Shown one piece after another: positions 38,812 to 47,579 of a stretch of 64,000 nt of DNA. Made by a program: the position numbers and the translations under genes. The notes under the pieces are model-generated. The model was not told the origin of the DNA and made no database searches. It was given only the letters and a program-made list of their open reading frames with translations. Location: assembly GCA_964236735.1 (NCBI GenBank), contig CAXSFM010000005.1:124001-188000 (forward strand), read 5' to 3'. Source of the DNA: JAIVJG01 sp964236735 (GTDB lineage: Bacteria; Acidobacteriota; Blastocatellia; Pyrinomonadales; Pyrinomonadaceae). Within the stretch, counting starts at the first letter, position 1. The number at the start of each line of letters is the position of its first letter.

Positions 38812-41800
38812 ATGTCATCCAGAAGAACCCCCATCAAAAAGCGCGTGCTTACACACACACACGTCTGCGCTCTCGCGCTGCTGTCGCTGTTTCTGCTGCC
38901 CGTCGTGGTGGCGTCGGCTCAATCCGAATCCGGCAGCGCCTCGATTGAAGGCACAGTGACGGATGCTAACGGCGCGAGCGTGGCGGGCGCGAGCGTGACG
39001 ATTCACAACACGGAGACGGGTCTTGAGCGCGTCGCGGCCACCGACGGCGGCGGGCGATATGCGGCGCGCGTGCTGCCCGTCGGACGTTATACGGTGCGCG
39101 TCGAAGCGGGCGGGTTTGCGGCGGGCAAGCAGGATGAAGTTATCTTGCGCGTCGGCGAAACGACGCCCGTCAATCTCTCTCTGCAACCGGCGTCGGTGAG
39201 CGAGCGCGTGACCGTCACGGCAGACAATGAAACGATTGACGCGGAGACACAGGCGACCGGCGCGTTGATTTCGCCGCGTCTGGTTGAAGACTTGCCCGTG
39301 CGCGGCAGAAATTTTACCGAGTTTGTTTCGCTCACGCCCGCCATCGTTCAGGAATCGGATCGAAACGGTCTGGTGATTTCCGGCCAGCGCTCGATCAACT
39401 CGAACGTGGCGATTGACGGCGCGGACTTCAACGACGCGCTGCAAGGCAATCAACGCGGCGGCAATGAAGCGGTCTTCTTCTTCCCGCAAACGGCGGTGCG
39501 CGAGTTTCAAGTCGTGCGCTCCGGCGCGAACGCCGAAGTCGGTCGCACGAATGCGGGCTTCGTCAACGTCGTCACCAAATCGGGGACGAATGATTTTCAC
39601 GGCGAAGCCTTTTACTTCAACCGCAACCGGCGTCTGACTTCGCCCGACGCCTTCGGACAGAAACTCAACAACGCGCAGAATCAATTCGGCGGCTCAATCG
39701 GCGGCGCGCTTAAAAAAGACAAGGCCTTCTACTTTTTCGGCATCGAGCAAAACTTTTTGCGCGTGCCGTTCGTCGTCCAATTCCAGAACGTGCCGGGCGT
39801 CGCGCTCACGCCCGCCATCGCCGCTTTGCAGGGCGAACAGCGCGGCACAAATAATCCGACCGCGCTTTTCGGGCGCACCGACTTTGTTTTGAATCAGGCG
39901 AACACGCTCAACGTGCAATATACTTACACCAGATTTCGCGGCGAGAATTTTAATTTCGACACGGCGCGGCAAGATACTGCGGTCGAAGGCAATTACACGC
40001 GCAACAATTCGAGCAACGGCTTGAAAGGCTCGCTCGTGTCCGTCTTCAGCCCGCGCGTGATCAACGAATTTCGCGCTCAAGTCGCGACCGACAATCGTTT
40101 TGAAGCGCCCAACTCGACCAACGGGCAAGCCGTCGTCGCAGGCTTCGGCACGCTCGGCGGCGACCGCGCGCGCCCGCGCCTCTTCGACGCGACGCGCTTT
40201 CAAGTGACCGACAATGTCAGTTACGACGCCGGGAAAAATAACTTTCGTTTCGGCGTTGACGCGAACGTCAACCGCGTCCGCCAGCAACGCGAATCGAACA
40301 CGCAGCCGCGCTTCGATTTTGAAAGCCGCGCCGTCAGCGGCGTCACCATCGCCACTGGATTGGACAATTTCATCGCGCTGCGCCCGCGCCGTTTCCGGCA
40401 GACGTTTCCCGTCAGCAACAACCCGGAAGATTTGATTTATCACGGAACGCAAAAAGAATTCGCGCTTTTCGCGCAGGACAAAATCAAAGTCTCGAATCAG
40501 ATCACCATCAACGCCGGACTGCGATACGAAGCGCAGTTTAATCCGCAACCGGAGACCCCGAATCCGGCCATCCCGCAGACGGCTTTCATTCCCAACGACA
40601 AGAAGCAGTTTCAGCCGCGTCTCGGTTTGGCCTACGATGTCGGCGGCAAAAGCAGCACCGTCATCCGACTCTCCGCAGGCATTTTCACCGCGCGCACGCC
40701 CGCCAATCTTCTACAGCGCGTGACGACCGACAACGGCTTGACCTCGCAGGAAATTGAAATCGCCGAAACGACCGCGTGCCGCAACTCGATTGTCGTTAAT
40801 CTCGCGGGCTGTCGCTTGCGCGGGCCGAACGCGATTGTGACTTACCCGAATCGTCTGACGGCGATTCCAACCGGCTTCATCGTCGCGCCGAGAGTTTTCG
40901 GCTTCGACCCGAATTTCAAAAACCCGCGCTCGTTCCAAACGTCTGCCACTATCGAGCAGAAAGTCAGCAAAGAGTTGGTCTTCACCGCCGGATATATTCA
41001 CAACTCGACCTACAATCTGCAACGTCGCCTTGACCGCAATCTGTTCGCGCCGACGTTGCAGGCGAGCGGCTTCCCCATCTTTCGGACGACGCGCCCGAAC
41101 CCGGCGATTGCCCAACTCGAAATCAACGAATCGAGCGCGCATTCGCACTACGACGCGCTGACGCTTTCCCTGCGCCGGCGTTTCGCACAGAGATACCAGT
41201 TTGAAGCGAATTACACTTTCGCCAGTAATCGCGACGACGATTCCAACGAGCGCAATTTTTCGCGCGAGACGACGCTCAACCCTTTCAATCTTCAGGCCGA
41301 AGAAGGACCGTCGAAACAGGACGTGCGCCACAACTTGAATCTGAGCGGGCTGGTTGATGTCGGTCACGGCGTGACGATCAGCGGTATTATCGTCACGCGC
41401 AGCGGCTTTCCTTACACGGCGCTCATCGAAGACGGCACGGATACCAACAACGACCTCAACGACGCGAACGAGCGCGCGGTCGTGAACGGCGTCGTCTCGC
41501 AGAGGTTCGGTTTCCGGCAGCCGAATTTTTTCAATCTCGATATTCGATTGTTGAAAGGCTTCCGCTTCGGCGAAACGAAACGGCTCGATTTTTCGGCGGA
41601 ACTTTTTAACGCGACGCGCAACACCAACAAAGGCTTCGGCGTGGATTCGCTCGCCAATTTCTGCACGGGCAATGCGGCTCTGACCGACACTGCCAACCCG
41701 CTCAACATCACTTGTCCGAGCGGATTTTTCCCGAACATACGAGCGCAAGAGCCGACTTCGGCGCCATCAACCGCGCGCTTCGGCGGGGCGCGTCAGGTGC

Positions 41801-41826
41801 AACTCGGCGTGCGCTTCGTTTTCTAA
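38812..41826 (+). CDS. Oar-like TonB-dependent receptor with carboxypeptidase-regulatory domain
   Basis: 1004 residues from ATG 38812 with AAGGA 8 bases before; TTG 38797 is less likely. The signal peptide ends VASAQ. Residues 35-125 form the CarboxypepD_reg sandwich (SIEGTVTDANGASVAGASVT, GRYTVRVEAGGFAAG). The plug follows (LVEDLPVRGRNFTEFVSLTP, NVAIDGADFNDALQGNQRGG, FQVVRSGANAEVGRTNAGFV), then GTNDFHGEAFYFNRNRRLTS and a long barrel ending VQLGVRFVF. This is the very large receptor type abundant in Acidobacteria and related to Myxococcus Oar. Ligand unknown; polysaccharide- or protein-derived substrates are plausible. No riboswitch precedes it. Confidence 0.88.
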   Translation: MSSRRTPIKKRVLTHTHVCALALLSLFLLPVVVASAQSESGSASIEGTVTDANGASVAGASVTIHNTETGLERVAATDGGGRYAARVLPVGRYTVRVEAGGFAAGKQDEVILRVGETTPVNLSLQPASVSERVTVTADNETIDAETQATGALISPRLVEDLPVRGRNFTEFVSLTPAIVQESDRNGLVISGQRSINSNVAIDGADFNDALQGNQRGGNEAVFFFPQTAVREFQVVRSGANAEVGRTNAGFVNVVTKSGTNDFHGEAFYFNRNRRLTSPDAFGQKLNNAQNQFGGSIGGALKKDKAFYFFGIEQNFLRVPFVVQFQNVPGVALTPAIAALQGEQRGTNNPTALFGRTDFVLNQANTLNVQYTYTRFRGENFNFDTARQDTAVEGNYTRNNSSNGLKGSLVSVFSPRVINEFRAQVATDNRFEAPNSTNGQAVVAGFGTLGGDRARPRLFDATRFQVTDNVSYDAGKNNFRFGVDANVNRVRQQRESNTQPRFDFESRAVSGVTIATGLDNFIALRPRRFRQTFPVSNNPEDLIYHGTQKEFALFAQDKIKVSNQITINAGLRYEAQFNPQPETPNPAIPQTAFIPNDKKQFQPRLGLAYDVGGKSSTVIRLSAGIFTARTPANLLQRVTTDNGLTSQEIEIAETTACRNSIVVNLAGCRLRGPNAIVTYPNRLTAIPTGFIVAPRVFGFDPNFKNPRSFQTSATIEQKVSKELVFTAGYIHNSTYNLQRRLDRNLFAPTLQASGFPIFRTTRPNPAIAQLEINESSAHSHYDALTLSLRRRFAQRYQFEANYTFASNRDDDSNERNFSRETTLNPFNLQAEEGPSKQDVRHNLNLSGLVDVGHGVTISGIIVTRSGFPYTALIEDGTDTNNDLNDANERAVVNGVVSQRFGFRQPNFFNLDIRLLKGFRFGETKRLDFSAELFNATRNTNKGFGVDSLANFCTGNAALTDTANPLNITCPSGFFPNIRAQEPTSAPSTARFGGARQVQLGVRFVF

Positions 41827-41966
41827 AGCCAAGCGAACTAAGAGCGCGCTCTAATCACAGCGGATCGGCTGTCTCAAAATTTGAGACGCCGGTTTGCCGT
41901 TCGCGTTCACTGCCGGCAGCCAGTGAAAGTTATTGACTGAGATGGATGTTTTGTTACGCTAAACCT

Positions 41967-42902
41967 ATGAGCAGACTATCAACACGATTCTCATTCACTG
42001 TCATTGCCTGCCTGCTTTTTTCATCGCTGATTCATGCACAGCAACAGCAACAACAGCAGCAGCAGCAGCAGCAGCAGTGGCGACCGTTGAGCGACAAACG
42101 GCAGATGAACATCAGCGGCATGGCGCTCGTTGAATCAAACGACGCGGCGGCCACGTTCATCGTCGTCCACGACAACAAGAAACCGGAGCAGCGGCATGTC
42201 GGATTGATTCGTGTTGAAGGAGAGCAAGCGCCTCAGTACGTCGCGCTTGAATGGCGGCAGGGTAAAACGCCCGGAGAGTTGCCAACTGATCTCGAAGCGA
42301 TTACGAGCGTGCCGGAGCAAGCGAACACTTTCATGGCGCTCAATTCTGCCGGCAATGTCTATCACATCCGGCTCGACGCGGCGCGCACAGGCGTTGATGT
42401 GCTCAAGGTCTTCAAAGTTAAAGCGATTCCCATCGGCAGCGACTTTGAGGGTTTCGCGCTGCAAAAGATGGGTGACAAACTGCTCGTGGTGTGGGCTGAT
42501 CGCGGGCTGGACACAAAATCGGCGACGCTTTTCTGGAGCACGCTCAATCTGTCGAACTACACTTTCGCTGAAGCGAATCCCGTTTCAATCACCGTTCCCA
42601 CCGCATTGCGAAATGTCCGCCACATCTCCGACGTTAAAGTTGATTCGTCCGGCGCGACGTTCATCACTTCGGCGTCCGATCCGGGCGACGATGGCCCCTT
42701 CGACTCGGCTTTCTTTCTCGCCGGAACATTCCATTCCTGCGCGGGTAAAATCATCTACGCGCCGAACGCAACGCCGCTTCGCCTGCGCCATTTCACTCAG
42801 CACAAAGTTGAAGGCTTCGACTTTGTGTCTGGCCGAACCGGCGGCATTGTGTTTGGCACGGATGATGAAAACTTAGGCTCCGCCATCCTCGTTGATCGCT
42901 AA
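41967..42902 (+). CDS. Secreted beta-propeller-like protein with a 13-Gln tract
   Basis: 311 residues from ATG 41967; an in-frame ATG at 41946 is possible. The signal peptide ends SSLIHA and is followed at once by 13 glutamines encoded by CAG/CAA (42037-42075). The rest has repeating beta-type segments (NISGMALVESNDAAATFIVV, LPTDLEAITSVPEQANTFMA, IPIGSDFEGFALQKMGDKLL) resembling esterase-like/SdiA-regulated propeller proteins, but no family is certain. No clear ribosome site. The CAG run may vary in length by slippage. Confidence 0.65.
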   Translation: MSRLSTRFSFTVIACLLFSSLIHAQQQQQQQQQQQQQWRPLSDKRQMNISGMALVESNDAAATFIVVHDNKKPEQRHVGLIRVEGEQAPQYVALEWRQGKTPGELPTDLEAITSVPEQANTFMALNSAGNVYHIRLDAARTGVDVLKVFKVKAIPIGSDFEGFALQKMGDKLLVVWADRGLDTKSATLFWSTLNLSNYTFAEANPVSITVPTALRNVRHISDVKVDSSGATFITSASDPGDDGPFDSAFFLAGTFHSCAGKIIYAPNATPLRLRHFTQHKVEGFDFVSGRTGGIVFGTDDENLGSAILVDR

Positions 42903-42940
42903 TCGTCGCTTTCTGCCTGCTCCAAAATAATTTTCCCTCG

Positions 42941-43444
42941 TCAGTTCGAGCTTTCCGTCGGCAGCTTCTGCGCGAGCCATGCGTTCCAGCCGCCGAGCAG
43001 AGCGGCTGTGTTGGTAATTCCTTTGGGTCTTAAGTCCTGCACCGCACCGGCGCTTTGATGTTCGGTCGGTCAAGCGCAGTAGAAGACGATGAGCTTGTCC
43101 TTCGGCAACTCGTTGAGGCGCGCGAGAAGTTCGGGGCGCGGAATCGAGAGCGAGCCGTTGATGTGGCCGCTCCGGTAGGCATTCTCCTCGCGCACGTCTA
43201 TCAAGACGGCCTCTTTGTCCGCCATCATTTTTTGCAGTTCGGGAATCGTCACGCGGCGCACGTCATCAACGGGCGGCGCGACTGTCGCTGTCTGCGTCGC
43301 TGACGTTGAATTGCTTGCGCCCGTCGTCGTCGAGCTTGAACGTCGCGCGCCCGCGTCGTCGTTGGACGTACACGCCGCGAACAACAGCGCGGCGGCGAAG
43401 ACGAGACAGCCGGCGGCGACTATTTTTGAAAAACACTGACGCAT
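42941..43444 (-). CDS. Rhodanese-domain lipoprotein with in-frame UGA at the active site (candidate selenoprotein or nonsense mutant)
   Basis: Start is ATG 43444 with GGAGG 8 bases before; ATG 43459 is also in frame. Lipobox LLFAAC at Cys25. The rhodanese domain reads VTIPELQKMMADKEAVLIDV, AYRSGHINGSLSIPRPELLA and DKLIVFYCA with active-site Cys123. Codon 125 (43072-43070) is TGA. Reading on in the same frame gives PTEHQSAGAVQDLRPKGITN and TAALLGGWNAWLAQKLPTES up to a TGA at 42943-42941, the expected end of the domain. Related rhodaneses often have Cys-x-Cys-Pro here, so TGA replaces a cysteine. A 6-bp hairpin with a GTG loop follows 16 bases after. If not read through, the product is a 124-residue truncated protein. 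Confidence 0.7.
43039..43053 (-). promoter_or_regulatory. Possible bacterial SECIS-like hairpin after the rhodanese UGA
   Basis: On the minus strand GCGCCG-GTG-CGGTGC forms a 6-bp stem (one G-U) with a GUG loop, starting 16 bases after the UGA. Spacing and a G in the loop are compatible with bacterial SECIS elements, but the hairpin is short. Confidence 0.3.
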
Positions 43445-43707
43445 TCTGACAACCTCCATGATGAATTTTCGGGATGATGAAAAACTCCGGCGATAGACAC
43501 CGGCGTCGAACGAGCATCGCACAAAACGCGGCTCGAATGGAAGCGCACGCGCGGAGTTGAGAATGGCCGGGCGATGATTGAAGCCGCGCCGCAAAGCTTC
43601 ACGGATGGCGAGATTCTATGTTATAGAAGCCGACAATCAAGGCACGCCGGAAAATCTTTGGGTATCCGTTTTGCGGCACGCGGAAGGACTGGAAGGAGTT
43701 GATTAAG

Positions 43708-44814
43708 GTGGAGAAGACTACAGACGTTAGCAGGCGTGGCGCACGCGGTCTCGCGCGTGAAAAGACGCTTCGACTCGATACTGGCCGATGGTGGCGTGCA
43801 TCGCTCGCCGTCATGCTGCCGCTCATGCTGCTGTCGGCGAGCAGTTGCCTGCCGCAGTCGCCGACCAAGACGAGCGGCGGCGGGCGCACGATCACCGTCT
43901 ATGGCTTTTCGATTATGAAAGAGTCGCTGGAGAAGGGCATCTATCCGGCCTTCGCCGCGAAGTGGAAGCAGGAGCACGGCGAGGATGTTAGTTTCACTTC
44001 CTCTTTCGCCGGGTCTGAAACCATCGTCAATCAAATTTTGCAGGGCGTCGGCGCGGATGTGGCCGTCCTCTCCATCGAGCGCGACGTTGACCGGCTCGTC
44101 GCGGGCAAGGCCGTCACTTCCGACTGGCACGCCGCGCCGCACAAAGGCATCGTCAACAAGACGCCGTTCGTCATTCTCGTCCACAAAGGAAACCCGCTAG
44201 GCATCCACGATTTCGCAGACCTCGCGAAGCCGGGCGTGAAGCTGATTCATCCAGACCCCGTCAGTTCGGGCGGCGCGCAATGGTCTCTGCTCGCCATCTA
44301 CGGCTCGGAGTTGAAAAAGTCTGAGGCGCAGTCGGGCGGGCAGGATCAGGCGCGCGCCTTGAAAACTTTGCAGGCCATCTGGCGCAACGTTATCTCGACG
44401 CCCGGCTCCGCACGCGAAGCGCGCACGCAGTTTGAACTCGGCAACGGCGACGCGCTCATCACCTACGAACTCGAAGGACTGTTGATGAAAGAAGCGGGCG
44501 CGCCCGTCGAGGTCGTCGTCCCGCAGTCAACCATCTTCAGCGAGCATCCGGCGGTCATCATAGATCGCAACGTGACGGCGGATGAGCGTCCCATCGTCGA
44601 AGCGTTTTTGCAATATCTCTGGAGCGAGGAAGCGCAGCGCGCCTTCGTCAAATATCACTTCCGCTCAATCACGGACGAATCATTAAACGACGAGCACAAA
44701 GAGTTCGCGCATATCGAAATGCCTTTCACCGTCGAACTCTTCGGCGGCTGGTCGCGCGCCTACCCGGAAATTATCGCAGGTGTCTTTCAGAATCAGGTGC
44801 AGAAGAAAAAGTGA
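43708..44814 (+). CDS. Sulfate ABC transporter substrate-binding protein
   Basis: 368 residues from GTG 43708, spaced 9 bases from GGAAGGAG; a TTG at 43699 is too close. A hydrophobic stretch ends SASSCLPQ, so it may be a lipoprotein. The binding domain has TITVYGFSIMKESLEKGIYP, FTSSFAGSETIVNQILQGVG, ADVAVLSIERDVDRLV, VILVHKGNPLGIHDFADLAK and DPVSSGGAQWSLLAIYGS, the pattern of the Sbp/CysP family of sulfate/thiosulfate binders. A four-helix-bundle gene with repeats now separates it from its permease and ATPase genes. Confidence 0.87.
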   Translation: MEKTTDVSRRGARGLAREKTLRLDTGRWWRASLAVMLPLMLLSASSCLPQSPTKTSGGGRTITVYGFSIMKESLEKGIYPAFAAKWKQEHGEDVSFTSSFAGSETIVNQILQGVGADVAVLSIERDVDRLVAGKAVTSDWHAAPHKGIVNKTPFVILVHKGNPLGIHDFADLAKPGVKLIHPDPVSSGGAQWSLLAIYGSELKKSEAQSGGQDQARALKTLQAIWRNVISTPGSAREARTQFELGNGDALITYELEGLLMKEAGAPVEVVVPQSTIFSEHPAVIIDRNVTADERPIVEAFLQYLWSEEAQRAFVKYHFRSITDESLNDEHKEFAHIEMPFTVELFGGWSRAYPEIIAGVFQNQVQKKK

Positions 44815-44845
44815 TGAGTGATGAGTGATGAGTGATAAGTAAGAG
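44810..44845. repeat. Family E repeat (TGATGAGTGATAAGTG type), copy 1
   Basis: Runs of GTGATGAGTGATGAGTGATG and AGTGATAAGTAAG start at the stop of the substrate-binding protein gene. The complementary copy is at 45235-45272, so the two bracket the four-helix-bundle gene as inverted repeats. Confidence 0.85.
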
Positions 44846-44858
44846 AGGAGTGGAAAGT

Positions 44859-45221
44859 ATGAGACCTCACGAAAAGTTGGATGTGTGGAGCAGAGCCGTT
44901 GATTACGTGGTGAGAGTTTATAAATTTACGGATTCTTTTCCAAAGGAGGAAAAATTCGGCCTGACCTCGCAGATACGGCGTGCTGCCGTGTCCGTCCCTG
45001 CAAACATAGCCGAGGGAGCGGCACGCCAATCACCGAAGGAGTTCGTCTATTTTCTCTCAAACGCACAAGGCTCCGCGAGTGAGCTTGCCACCGAAATTCT
45101 GATCGCCCACCGGCTCGGTTTCATTGCAGTGTCCGATTACGAGGAGCTACATGCGGAACTCGACCACATTGGTCGCATGATATTCGGTCTTTCACAGCAC
45201 ATTAAACGACAGGGCAGTTAA
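44859..45221 (+). CDS. Four-helix-bundle (23S rRNA IVP-type) protein
   Basis: 120 residues from ATG 44859 with GAGAGGAG upstream. The S23/IVP family is recognised by HEKLDVWSRAVDYVVRVY, FPKEEKFGLTSQIRRAAVSV, PANIAEGAARQSPKEFVYFL and GSASELATEILIAHRLGFI. Members were first found in intervening sequences of 23S rRNA genes and are otherwise scattered as small mobile-like genes; biochemical function is unknown. Here it interrupts the sulfate transporter genes and is bracketed by inverted family E repeats, suggesting it arrived as a unit. Confidence 0.92.
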   Translation: MRPHEKLDVWSRAVDYVVRVYKFTDSFPKEEKFGLTSQIRRAAVSVPANIAEGAARQSPKEFVYFLSNAQGSASELATEILIAHRLGFIAVSDYEELHAELDHIGRMIFGLSQHIKRQGS

Positions 45222-45234
45222 GTGATATGAGACA

Positions 45235-45272
45235 TGATTTTCTCATCACTTATCACTCATCACTTATCACCT
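45235..45272. repeat. Family E repeat, copy 2
   Basis: TCTCATCACTTATCACTCAT and CACTTATCACCTTGA, the reverse complement of copy 1. It ends a few bases before the permease start and has replaced any native ribosome site. Confidence 0.85.
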
Positions 45273-45279
45273 TGAACTT

Positions 45280-46116
45280 ATGAGTACGGCGCTTCCATCA
45301 ATGAGACATGTGCGCGGCTTCGACATCGTGCGGCCTCTAAGCGTGGGGACGATGCTGGCCGTGATGCTGCCGCTCGTGTTGCTGCCGCTGGCGTCAATTT
45401 TTATTTTCGGGACGAGCAAGGGCTTGGGTTCTTTCTGGGCGGCCTTGACCGCGCCGGAGGCCGTCTTTGCGCTTGAGCTTTCTCTGGTGACGAGTTTTTG
45501 GGCGACGCTTTTCAACGTCGTCTTCGGCCTCTTCGCGGCTTACGTGCTCTCGCGCTACAACTTCTGGGGACGCAACGCCATCATCGTTATCATCTCGCTG
45601 CCGACGGCGATTCCGACCGCCGTCGCGGGCTTCGCGCTGCTGCTCTTGTGGGGGCCTTACGGCACGCTCGGACGACTGCTCGCACCGCACGGCGTGCAAC
45701 TGATGTTCACGGCCTACGCCATCATTCTCGCCAATATCTTCGTCACTTTTCCGCTGGCCTTCGGCGTCATTAAGCCGGTTTTCGACACGATGAGCCGCTC
45801 GCTCGAAGAGGCTTCGGCGACGATGGGCGCGACGCGCTGGCAAACTTTCTGGCACGTCACGCTGCCCTCTCTGCGCGGCGCGATTGTGACGGGCGCGCTC
45901 CTGACCTTCGCGCGCGCCGTCGGCGAGTTCGGTTCGACCATTCTCGTCTCCGGCAATCTCGCGGGACGGACGCAGACCGCGCCGCTCTACATCTTCGCCA
46001 AGTTCAACGAGGGGCAGATCGAGTCGGCCAACGCCATCGCGATTGTGCTCGCGCTCTTCTCTTTCGTCATCTTCAGCATCCTGTTCTTCGCGCGCGATTG
46101 GCTCGACGCCGAGTGA
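45280..46116 (+). CDS. Sulfate ABC transporter permease (CysT-like)
   Basis: 278 residues. Six hydrophobic helices and the binding-protein-dependent permease motif EEASATMGATRWQTFWHVTL (about residues 180-199), which contacts the ATPase. VMLPLVLLPLASIFIFGTSK and LPTAIPTAVAGFALLLLWGP fit the CysT/ModB group. No ribosome site is visible because a family E repeat abuts the start; ATG 45301 is an alternative. A second permease (CysW) is missing from the locus, so this subunit may form a homodimer. Confidence 0.87.
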   Translation: MSTALPSMRHVRGFDIVRPLSVGTMLAVMLPLVLLPLASIFIFGTSKGLGSFWAALTAPEAVFALELSLVTSFWATLFNVVFGLFAAYVLSRYNFWGRNAIIVIISLPTAIPTAVAGFALLLLWGPYGTLGRLLAPHGVQLMFTAYAIILANIFVTFPLAFGVIKPVFDTMSRSLEEASATMGATRWQTFWHVTLPSLRGAIVTGALLTFARAVGEFGSTILVSGNLAGRTQTAPLYIFAKFNEGQIESANAIAIVLALFSFVIFSILFFARDWLDAE

Positions 46117-46128
46117 GATAACAGAACT

Positions 46129-47445
46129 ATGCGACCGGAAGAGGGCACAGATATTTTGGGCTTGCGTGCGGGCAAAGCGGCGCGCGAAGAAGCGCGTGCG
46201 GACTCGGACGAGCGCGCGACAAATAACAAGTCGAGCAGCGGCGTGACAGCAGCGACGGCGACGGCGGCCAGCGTGCTCGGCCTGAGCAAAAAGTATAAGG
46301 GCGCGCGCGTCCTCGAAGACGTGAGCTTCGATGTGGCGGAGGGCGAGGCGTTAGTTCTGTTGGGCGCGTCGGGCAGCGGCAAGACAACTATCCTTCGCAT
46401 CATCGCGGGGCTTGAACAGCCCGACACGGGCAGCGTCCGCCTGCACGGGCGCGACGTGACGGATTTGCCCGCGCGCGAGCGCGGCGTCGGCGTCATCTTT
46501 CAAAACTATTCGCTCTTTCCGCGCATGAACGTCGAGCGCAACATCGCCTACGGCTTACGCATACGCAAACGCCCGCGCAAAGAAATCCGTGAGACGGTTG
46601 AACGCCTGCTCGCGCTGATCAAACTCGAAGAGCATCGCCGCAAATACCCTTCGCAACTCTCCGGCGGGCAGCAGCAGCGCGTGGCGATTGCGCGCACGCT
46701 GGCTTATCAACCCGAAGTGCTGCTCTTCGATGAGCCCTTCGGCGCGCTCGACGCACAGACGCGCGTCCACCTGCGACGCGAAATCCGCGCGCTCCTCAGA
46801 CAGGTCAACGTGCCCGCCATCTTCATCACGCACGATCAGGAGGAAGCGCTCGAACTCGGCGACCGCATCGCCGTCTTAAACGCGGGACGACTCGAACAAA
46901 TTGGCACGCCCGACGAAGTCTATAATCGCCCGGAGACCGAGTTCGTCGCGACTTTTCTCGGCGCGGCTAATTTGCTGCTCGGCGTCGTCAGCGGAGGCGG
47001 CACGGTCGAGATCGGCACGGCCTCGATCCCCGCGCCCGATGAAGCGAGACGTTTTCGCGCGGGGCAGTTCGTCAAACTCGTCTTCCGCCCCGAAGACGTT
47101 CATCTGAGCAAGTCCGGCCTGTTGCCCGACGGTTGCCGTCGCCTGACGAACGGCGTCATCGAAGAAAAGCATTTCGTCGGCGCATACGAACGCCTCACGG
47201 TGCGTCTCGATCTTATCGCGCGCCGCGCCACAGGTGATGAGCCGCCGCTCTACAACGTGACCATCAATACATCCGAACAGCGCACTGGCGTCCCCATCTT
47301 CGTCACACGCCCGAAGCCTGAGACGGCGACCGCGCCGCTCGAAGTCGGCGACCGCGTGGCCGTCGGGCTGACGGCTTTCCGCGTCCTCCCGAATTACGCG
47401 CTCTCCTCCGAGCGCGGCAGCCCCATCATTGACGTGGAAAAATAA
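46129..47445 (+). CDS. Sulfate ABC transporter ATPase (CysA-like)
   Basis: 438 residues, 12 bases after the permease. The first ~45 residues are a polar, probably disordered extension not usual in CysA. The ATPase has Walker A LLGASGSGKTTILR, signature QLSGGQQQRVAIARTLAYQP, Walker B VLLFDEPFGALD and the switch His in FITHDQEEALELGD. The C-terminal third contains a TOBE-type regulatory region (FRPEDVHLSKSGLLPDG). It energises sulfate import with the upstream permease. Confidence 0.9.
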   Translation: MRPEEGTDILGLRAGKAAREEARADSDERATNNKSSSGVTAATATAASVLGLSKKYKGARVLEDVSFDVAEGEALVLLGASGSGKTTILRIIAGLEQPDTGSVRLHGRDVTDLPARERGVGVIFQNYSLFPRMNVERNIAYGLRIRKRPRKEIRETVERLLALIKLEEHRRKYPSQLSGGQQQRVAIARTLAYQPEVLLFDEPFGALDAQTRVHLRREIRALLRQVNVPAIFITHDQEEALELGDRIAVLNAGRLEQIGTPDEVYNRPETEFVATFLGAANLLLGVVSGGGTVEIGTASIPAPDEARRFRAGQFVKLVFRPEDVHLSKSGLLPDGCRRLTNGVIEEKHFVGAYERLTVRLDLIARRATGDEPPLYNVTINTSEQRTGVPIFVTRPKPETATAPLEVGDRVAVGLTAFRVLPNYALSSERGSPIIDVEK

Positions 47446-47495
47446 TCAACGACGACAACAAAGAACTCTCACCGCCTTAGAGCAGATTTGGTTTG

Positions 47496-47564
47496 AATGT
47501 ACGGTAGGCTGTCAGCCTGCCGCTCACACATAGTTGGCGGCAGGCTGACAGCCTACCGTACATT
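47496..47564. terminator. Strong 27-bp palindromic hairpin between convergent genes
   Basis: Arms 47496-47522 (AATGTACGGTAGGCTGTCAG...) and 47538-47564 are perfect complements with a 15-base loop. Lying between the ends of the ATPase gene and the gene at 47580, it may terminate both. Its flank CAAACCGCTCTAG recurs near 48643-48655 and, inverted, near 51681-51692. Confidence 0.7.
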
Positions 47565-47579
47565 GATTTGCAAACCGCT

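Noticed and set aside
43620..44184. Minus-strand frame overlapping the sulfate-binding protein
   Set aside because: Shadow frame; the plus-strand product is a clear Sbp-family protein.
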